This document shows, piece after piece, positions 6,763-11,222 of a DNA stretch of 11,222 nt; the first letter of the stretch is position 1, and every line of letters starts with the position of its first letter. The DNA is from Nitrospirota bacterium (GTDB lineage Bacteria > Nitrospirota > Thermodesulfovibrionia > UBA6902): assembly GCA_015491705.1 (NCBI GenBank), contig WFVK01000266.1, forward strand, positions 1-11,222, read 5' to 3'. The notes under the pieces are model-generated. The model made no database searches and was not told the DNA's origin. It saw only the letters and a program-made list of their open reading frames with translations. The position numbers and the translations under genes were made by a program.

Positions 6763-6933
6763 AAAGCAATACCATAACTGCACGCGGGAAACCGTGGTGA
6801 AGAGACTGACAGGACCTGTTACTGACCTTGATGCTGCATAAGAGGCTCAGTGTGAGGGGGTTCCTGAAGGTAAATTATTCTGAAGGAAATCATCAGTGAA
6901 CAGGCAGTCAAGAAGGCGGAAACTCCCCTGTCT

Positions 6934-7024
6934 GTCACCCCGAATGGAGAGAGGGGACTTATAACGCCTTGACAGCGAAAGATTTCCCCCTCCGCCTGCC
7001 TGCCGCAGGCAGGGTCGAAATGAC
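6934..7024. repeat. 91-base MITE/REP-like repeat with imperfect terminal inverted repeats
   Basis: The ends GTCACCCCGA (6934-6943) and TCGAAATGAC (7015-7024) are inverted repeats matching at seven of ten positions. Inside is a perfect hairpin, CCTGCCTG (6995-7002) and CAGGCAGG (7006-7013) around a CCG loop. Read on the minus strand, the GTCATTTCGACC and GAAATCTT words are typical of dispersed intergenic repeats in many bacteria. There is no coding capacity, so any movement would need a transposase supplied elsewhere. Confidence 0.45.
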
Positions 7025-7170
7025 GGATGCGGAGATATTCACAGTCCTGCGGGAGGCCCGGCAGAAAAACTGTTTTTTAAATGTAACGTTATGTTTTTAA
7101 ATAACTTTTTCAGGAATCTTATCAAAAAACTTTCGACGTTACTCAAGGTAAAGAAGGGAGCGATAATGAA

Positions 7171-9669
7171 ATGAAGACCGCGCTTAAGAGAAAACCGGCC
7201 GCTGAAAAGAGGGTTTCAAAAAGTTCAAAAGGCAGGAAGACGAAGCCGATCAGGTTACAGGTGCCGAGAACCTACAAGCCGGATGGCCTCGGTCTTGAGG
7301 AATGGCAGCGTATTCTCAGGAGACAGTACGGAGTGCAGCAGAAGTTTAAACTCGAAAACACCGGTGACCATCCCGTTTTCTCGGAATTTCTTCTCACCAA
7401 CCCGGATTCCGGGAAGACTTACAGAATAGCTGTCCGCGGCAGCGCCCCCGGAGATAATTACTGCTCGTGCCCTGATTACAGTATCAACAATCTCGGTACA
7501 TGCAAGCATATCGAGTTTACACTCTCGAGGCTTATGAAAAAAAGGGGGGCAAAGAAGGCCTTCAGGGAGGGCTTTGTCCCGCCGTATTCAGAGGTCTATT
7601 TAAGCTACGGCCTGAAAAGGCAGGTCAGGTTCAGGGCCGGACAGGATGCCCCGGCCGCCCTGCTTTCCCTTGCAGATGAGTTTTTTGACCCGGATGGGAC
7701 ACTCAGAGAGGACCGCATCCTCGACTTCCACGAATTTATCAACAGGATACCGCGGGACAACGGACATGAAGTGCGGTGCTATGACGATGTAATGGACTAT
7801 ATCGCCGAACACCAGGATGCCGAATACAGGCGTAAAATCATCAGGACCCATATCAAAGACGGCATTGACAGCCCTGTCTTCAAAAACATTCTGAAGACCA
7901 GTCTCTACCCTTACCAGAAGGAAGGGGCGCTGTTTGCAGTGAATGCAGGGCGCTGCCTTATCGGTGATGACATGGGACTGGGAAAGACGGTCCAGGCCCT
8001 TGCCGCAGCAGAGTTGATGGCAAAACTGTTCAAAATAGAAAAAGTGCTGATAGTTTCCCCCACCTCCCTGAAATACCAGTGGAAGTCCGAGATAGAGAAA
8101 TTCAGCGGCAGGACGGTTCAGGTCATTGAGGGCCTGAACTTTAAGAGGAAGGAGATATACCGGTCGGACTCTTTTTACAAGCTGATCAACTATGAGCTGG
8201 TCTTCAGGGATGTTGACATGATAAGGGAGTGGGCCCCTGACCTGATCATACTCGATGAGGCGCAGAGGATCAAAAACTGGAAGACCCGGACAGCGCAGTC
8301 CGTCAAACAACTTGAATCTACATTCGCCATCGTGCTGACAGGCACCCCGATAGAAAACAGGATCGAGGAACTGCACTCTATCATGGAATTTATCGACAGG
8401 CGGCATCTCGGGCCTCTGTACAGGTTCGTTCATTTCCACAGGATTACGGATGAGGGCGGCAAGGTGATCGGTTACCGCAACCTGCAGTCCGTGAGGGATT
8501 CCCTGAAGAATGTCCTGATACGGAGGAAGAAAGACGAGGTGCTGAAACAGCTCCCGGAGCGGGTGGATAAAAACTTCTTTGTCCCCATGACCGCGGAGCA
8601 GGCCGTGATCCACGAGGAAAATTACGAGACCGTGGTGAAGATAGTCGCCAAGTGGCGCCGTTATAAATTCCTGTGCGAGGCGGATCAGCGGCGGCTGCAG
8701 ATTGCCCTGAATTATATGCGTATGGCCGCTGACAACACCTACCTTGTGGACAAGAAGACCATTCACGGTCCAAAGACAGAGGAACTGGAGGTGGTGCTGA
8801 AAGAACTGGTCATCGAGAGCGGAGAAAAGGTGGTCATATTCACCCAGTGGCTCAGGATGGCGGAACTTGTCGAGCATATACTCAGGAGAAACGGTATCGG
8901 ATATGTCCATTTAAACGGCAGTGTCCCCTCAAGGCAGAGAAAGGACCTGATGTCGCGGTTCAGGAAAGACCCCGAGTGCATGGTCTTCCTGTCCACGGAC
9001 GCGGGCGGTGTGGGGCTGAACCTGCAAAGCGGATCAGTCGTGATCAACATGGATATCCCCTGGAACCCTGCAGTGCTTGAACAGCGCATCGGCCGCGTGC
9101 ACAGGCTCGGCCAGCGCAGGAAGGTTCGCATAATCAACTTTGTCACATCCGGTTCGATTGAAGAGAGAATTCTCGGGCTGCTGCAATTCAAAAGATCATT
9201 GTTTGCAGGCGCGCTTGACCTTGACGGTGAAGATGTGGTCATGCTCGGTGAATCACAGCTCAAGAGATTCATGAAGACGGTGGAGACAATGACCGGAAAC
9301 ATGCAGCATCAGGACCCCGAAATCAGGAGACAGGAGCAAGAGGAAGCGGAGCAGGCTTCACAGACCGCGGAAGAGGCGGGCGGGAGCAGCACATCCGCAG
9401 CCGCCGCGAAAAAGGGCAATGGAAAGGGAGGAGACGCGCTGAATAACCTGCTTGTCAGCGGGGCGCAGTTCCTGATGAATCTCAGCAGGGCCGTTGCGCA
9501 GCCTGAGCGGGAGCCGGGGCAGTATCTCCAGGCAATGCTCGGAAAGGATGCGGACACGGGCACGCCATATCTGAAGATACCGCTTCCGGAGACAGATGTA
9601 GTGCAAAACATATTTTCATCCCTTGGTGAACTGCTGTCAAATGCGGTTCAGGCAAGACGTGCGGAATAA
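7171..9669 (+). CDS. SNF2-family DNA translocase/helicase with N-terminal SWIM zinc finger
   Basis: Bacterial SNF2 proteins use ATP to move along duplex DNA and displace or remodel bound protein. The 832 residues start with a basic tail (1-35). A SWIM zinc finger follows: Cys98-x-Cys100 and Cys111-x-His113. Lobe 1 has Walker A DDMGLGKT (266-273), motif II DEAQ (362-365) and motif III LTGTPIEN (389-396). Lobe 2 has VVIFTQW (554-560), STDAGGVGLNLQ (608-619) and motif VI QRIGRVHRLGQ (638-648) with SGSIEERI. All ATPase motifs are intact, so the enzyme should be active. Residues about 712-832 are a lineage-type extension: a Glu/Gln-rich stretch, a Gly/Ser/Ala linker (735-755) and a final helical part. 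GAAGGGAG lies 10 bases before the ATG. The DinG-like gene starts 81 bases downstream with no terminator seen, so the two helicases are probably co-transcribed. Confidence 0.93.
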   Translation: MKTALKRKPAAEKRVSKSSKGRKTKPIRLQVPRTYKPDGLGLEEWQRILRRQYGVQQKFKLENTGDHPVFSEFLLTNPDSGKTYRIAVRGSAPGDNYCSCPDYSINNLGTCKHIEFTLSRLMKKRGAKKAFREGFVPPYSEVYLSYGLKRQVRFRAGQDAPAALLSLADEFFDPDGTLREDRILDFHEFINRIPRDNGHEVRCYDDVMDYIAEHQDAEYRRKIIRTHIKDGIDSPVFKNILKTSLYPYQKEGALFAVNAGRCLIGDDMGLGKTVQALAAAELMAKLFKIEKVLIVSPTSLKYQWKSEIEKFSGRTVQVIEGLNFKRKEIYRSDSFYKLINYELVFRDVDMIREWAPDLIILDEAQRIKNWKTRTAQSVKQLESTFAIVLTGTPIENRIEELHSIMEFIDRRHLGPLYRFVHFHRITDEGGKVIGYRNLQSVRDSLKNVLIRRKKDEVLKQLPERVDKNFFVPMTAEQAVIHEENYETVVKIVAKWRRYKFLCEADQRRLQIALNYMRMAADNTYLVDKKTIHGPKTEELEVVLKELVIESGEKVVIFTQWLRMAELVEHILRRNGIGYVHLNGSVPSRQRKDLMSRFRKDPECMVFLSTDAGGVGLNLQSGSVVINMDIPWNPAVLEQRIGRVHRLGQRRKVRIINFVTSGSIEERILGLLQFKRSLFAGALDLDGEDVVMLGESQLKRFMKTVETMTGNMQHQDPEIRRQEQEEAEQASQTAEEAGGSSTSAAAAKKGNGKGGDALNNLLVSGAQFLMNLSRAVAQPEREPGQYLQAMLGKDADTGTPYLKIPLPETDVVQNIFSSLGELLSNAVQARRAE

Positions 9670-9750
9670 GAAGGGATAAACCCTGATATTGCATAAAGCG
9701 GCGGAACGGCCTCTTCCAAAACCTTCATAAAGCGATGGGATAGCGGAGAT

Positions 9751-11222
9751 ATGTCTCTGTTGCAGGAATTGACCGGCATATTCGATATATTAAAAAACAG
9801 ATTCCCCGGCTATGAAAACAGGCCGCAGCAGGTCGAGATGGCCAAAGAGGTCCTTTCCTGCCTGGGAAATAAAGAGAGGCTTCTTGCAGAGGCTGGCACA
9901 GGGGTCGGCAAATCCTTTGCCTATCTTATCCCCGCGGTCTTATCAAATGAAAAGACCGTTGTGTCAACGGCATCCATAGCGCTTCAGGACCAGCTTGTAA
10001 ACCGCGACCTGGTCTTCCTGCAGGAGGCCCTTCCCCGGAAGTTTTCCTTTGCACTCCTTAAGGGAAAGAATAATTATCTCTGCCTGAAACGGGAGAGGGA
10101 GTTTGTCGCACTGGGGGACTCATACAGGAGATTTGCCGAATGGGCCTCTGTAACAGAGACAGGGGAGAGGGATGAACTGCCGTTTATCCCCGAGTTCTGG
10201 AACAGGGTCTGCGGTGATCCGGATGACTGCGGGGTTACCCGGTGCCCCTATTACAACAGGTGTTTCTATTACAGGCACTACAGGGAACTGCGCAAAAAGG
10301 ATATTCTCGTGGTCAACCACCACCTGCTTGTATTTGACATGCTTTCCGATTTCAATCTCCTGCCGTTTCACGGCCAGTTGATAATAGATGAGGCGCATCA
10401 GATAGAAAACGTCATCTCCCATGTGCTGGGCAGTGTGCTGAACCATTCGCGGGTGGTGTGGCTGCTCTACCGCCTGAGGGGGATGAAGATATCCGTTGAT
10501 CATCTGTTTGAGGCCGTGGATATGTTTTTTCAAAGGAACGACCTGCAGTCAGGGACTTTCTCGCCCATACCCGCTGACATCAGGGAAGGCCTGGGGGAAC
10601 TCAGGAAGCGGCTGGCCCTTGACAGGGTTGTCCGCCGGTTAAACGCCGCTGAAGAACCGTCCCCGGACAGCGGGTTCAGGGACAAGGCGGAAACCACCAT
10701 TGCCTATGCCCGCTCTCTCGACGGTGTTATGGAGGATTTTACAGAACAGGGCGATAATGACAAGGTTTATTATCTGTGTGTGAAAGATAACCGGCTTGAG
10801 CTCAGGAGCAGCCTCGTGGAATCCCGGAGGGCGTTTGCAGACCTGGTCTCGGCCTACGACAGTGTTGTCATGACGTCTGCAACACTGACGGCGGGAGGCA
10901 CCTTTGATTTCCTGAAACAGCGGCTCGGCATCACGGATAACGGGAGGCAGAGAAGCGTAAGTGCGGGTGTAAGTGAAGCGGAGATCGGAAATCCGGGACT
11001 CTCCTTCAGGGAGATGGTGGCAGGGTCGCCCTTTGATTTCAGGAGGCAGGCCCTGCTCTATCTCGAGAAGGAACTGCCGCCCCCTGTGAAAGAAAACGAG
11101 GAGGCATTCATGCACAAGGGGCTCGGGGTCATTGAAAGGCTTGTAAACGCATCCTGCGGCAGGGCGCTCGTGCTTTTTACCTCATACAGGCACCTGAATT
11201 TTGCATCGCGGCATATCAGCAC
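9751..11222 (+). CDS. DinG/XPD-type iron-sulfur DNA helicase, 3'-truncated by the window edge
   Basis: No stop codon occurs before the window ends; 490 residues are visible. The protein is a superfamily 2 helicase of the DinG/YoaA/XPD group, 5'-3' helicases that unwind forks, R-loops or damaged DNA. Visible motifs are a Q-motif-like RPQQVEM (24-30), Walker A EAGTGVGKS (47-55), motif Ia STASIALQDQL (72-82), the four cluster cysteines Cys111, Cys160, Cys165 and Cys171, DEAH (213-216), TSATL (375-379) and motif IV ALVLFTSY (472-479). The Cys spacing after the first (5 then 6) matches that of E. coli DinG, so a [4Fe-4S] cluster is likely. There is no N-terminal exonuclease domain, unlike the longer Gram-positive DinG. 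GGAG lies 2 bases before the ATG, so the TTG at 9760 is an alternative start. The gene follows the SNF2 helicase by 81 bases. Confidence 0.93.
   Translation, partial: MSLLQELTGIFDILKNRFPGYENRPQQVEMAKEVLSCLGNKERLLAEAGTGVGKSFAYLIPAVLSNEKTVVSTASIALQDQLVNRDLVFLQEALPRKFSFALLKGKNNYLCLKREREFVALGDSYRRFAEWASVTETGERDELPFIPEFWNRVCGDPDDCGVTRCPYYNRCFYYRHYRELRKKDILVVNHHLLVFDMLSDFNLLPFHGQLIIDEAHQIENVISHVLGSVLNHSRVVWLLYRLRGMKISVDHLFEAVDMFFQRNDLQSGTFSPIPADIREGLGELRKRLALDRVVRRLNAAEEPSPDSGFRDKAETTIAYARSLDGVMEDFTEQGDNDKVYYLCVKDNRLELRSSLVESRRAFADLVSAYDSVVMTSATLTAGGTFDFLKQRLGITDNGRQRSVSAGVSEAEIGNPGLSFREMVAGSPFDFRRQALLYLEKELPPPVKENEEAFMHKGLGVIERLVNASCGRALVLFTSYRHLNFASRHIS

Larger units (their letters stand above)
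6590..7170. other. 581-base intergenic region between mqnC and the SNF2 helicase
   Basis: No convincing gene is present. From left to right it holds the mqnC promoter (minus strand), a 6-base-pair hairpin GGCAGG/CCTGCC (6650-6665) with a T run (6673-6677) starting 7 bases beyond it, a Shine-Dalgarno-like GGAGG (6690-6694) before a 47-codon ORF (6698-6841), a + strand promoter overlapping an inverted repeat (6728-6762), a MITE/REP-like repeat (6934-7024) and an AT-rich stretch with a near direct repeat (about 7072-7105). The last 30 bases carry the ribosome binding site of the helicase. No recognisable riboswitch or tRNA was found by eye. Confidence 0.7.

Noticed and set aside
6568..6777. 69-codon + strand open frame starting inside the mqnC 5' end
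   Set aside because: It is antisense to the mqnC start and promoter, with no family resemblance and no good ribosome binding site.
6660..6900. Possible cyclic-di-GMP (GEMM) or cobalamin riboswitch
   Set aside because: Considered because of the long leader and GGGTACCG-like words, but the conserved core blocks could not be aligned by eye.
7600..8910. 436-codon open frame antisense to the SNF2 helicase
   Set aside because: It lies wholly opposite the intact helicase motifs, has no recognisable domain and its composition fits a mirror of a coding strand.
9692..9734. Direct repeat CATAAAGCG in the spacer between the two helicase genes
   Set aside because: Nine bases occurring twice, 25 bases apart, is too short to support a regulatory or insertion claim.
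10120..11115. Two minus-strand open frames opposite the DinG-like gene
   Set aside because: The + strand frame carries all helicase motifs and is continuous to the window edge; it has no stop in the window, so it is the real gene.
7171..11222. Defence island of the DISARM type suggested by an SNF2 helicase
   Set aside because: No methylase, phospholipase D-type protein or DUF1998-type protein is present, and the flanks are housekeeping genes.

Overview
The window comes from a Gram-negative-type (diderm) bacterial chromosome. Several genes carry signal peptides or a lipoprotein signal. Menaquinone is probably made by the futalosine route, because mqnC is present, and two PilZ domain proteins point to cyclic-di-GMP signalling. 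GC content is moderate, arginine is written largely as AGG and isoleucine often as ATA. These habits together with the gene set suggest Nitrospirota (Thermodesulfovibrionia-like) or a former Deltaproteobacteria lineage. The lineage is an inference, not something shown by a marker gene.

Layout: (i) 1-1912, + strand: the 3' part of the Obg GTPase gene, overlapping proB (glutamate 5-kinase) by 4 bases. (ii) 1913-4304, - strand: five genes. In their own reading direction these are two single-domain PilZ proteins, a secreted zinc-dependent phospholipase C/S1-P1 nuclease-like protein, a small DUF861-type cupin and a DUF523/TudS-type protein. proB and the DUF523 gene converge with no base between their stop codons. 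(iii) 4305-4586: a divergent intergenic region with promoter-like elements and hairpins. (iv) 4587-5480, + strand: a lipoprotein of unknown function whose tail holds three imperfect repeats. (v) 5474-6589, - strand: mqnC, whose end overlaps the lipoprotein gene by 7 bases. (vi) 6590-7170: a 581-base non-coding region with an mqnC promoter, a good sigma-70-type promoter on the + strand overlapping an inverted repeat, a MITE/REP-like repeat and a possible 47-codon ORF. (vii) 7171 to the end, + strand: a SWIM-finger SNF2 helicase followed by a DinG/XPD-type iron-sulfur helicase that runs off the right edge.

Most of the window is housekeeping: ribosome-associated GTPase, proline synthesis, menaquinone synthesis. 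No phage, transposase, CRISPR array, rRNA or tRNA was seen. The parts worth a second look are the SNF2-DinG helicase pair behind a long, possibly regulated leader, the cupin-DUF523 pair, the PilZ pair next to a secreted hydrolase, and the repeat tail of the lipoprotein. I found no convincing new multi-gene system.
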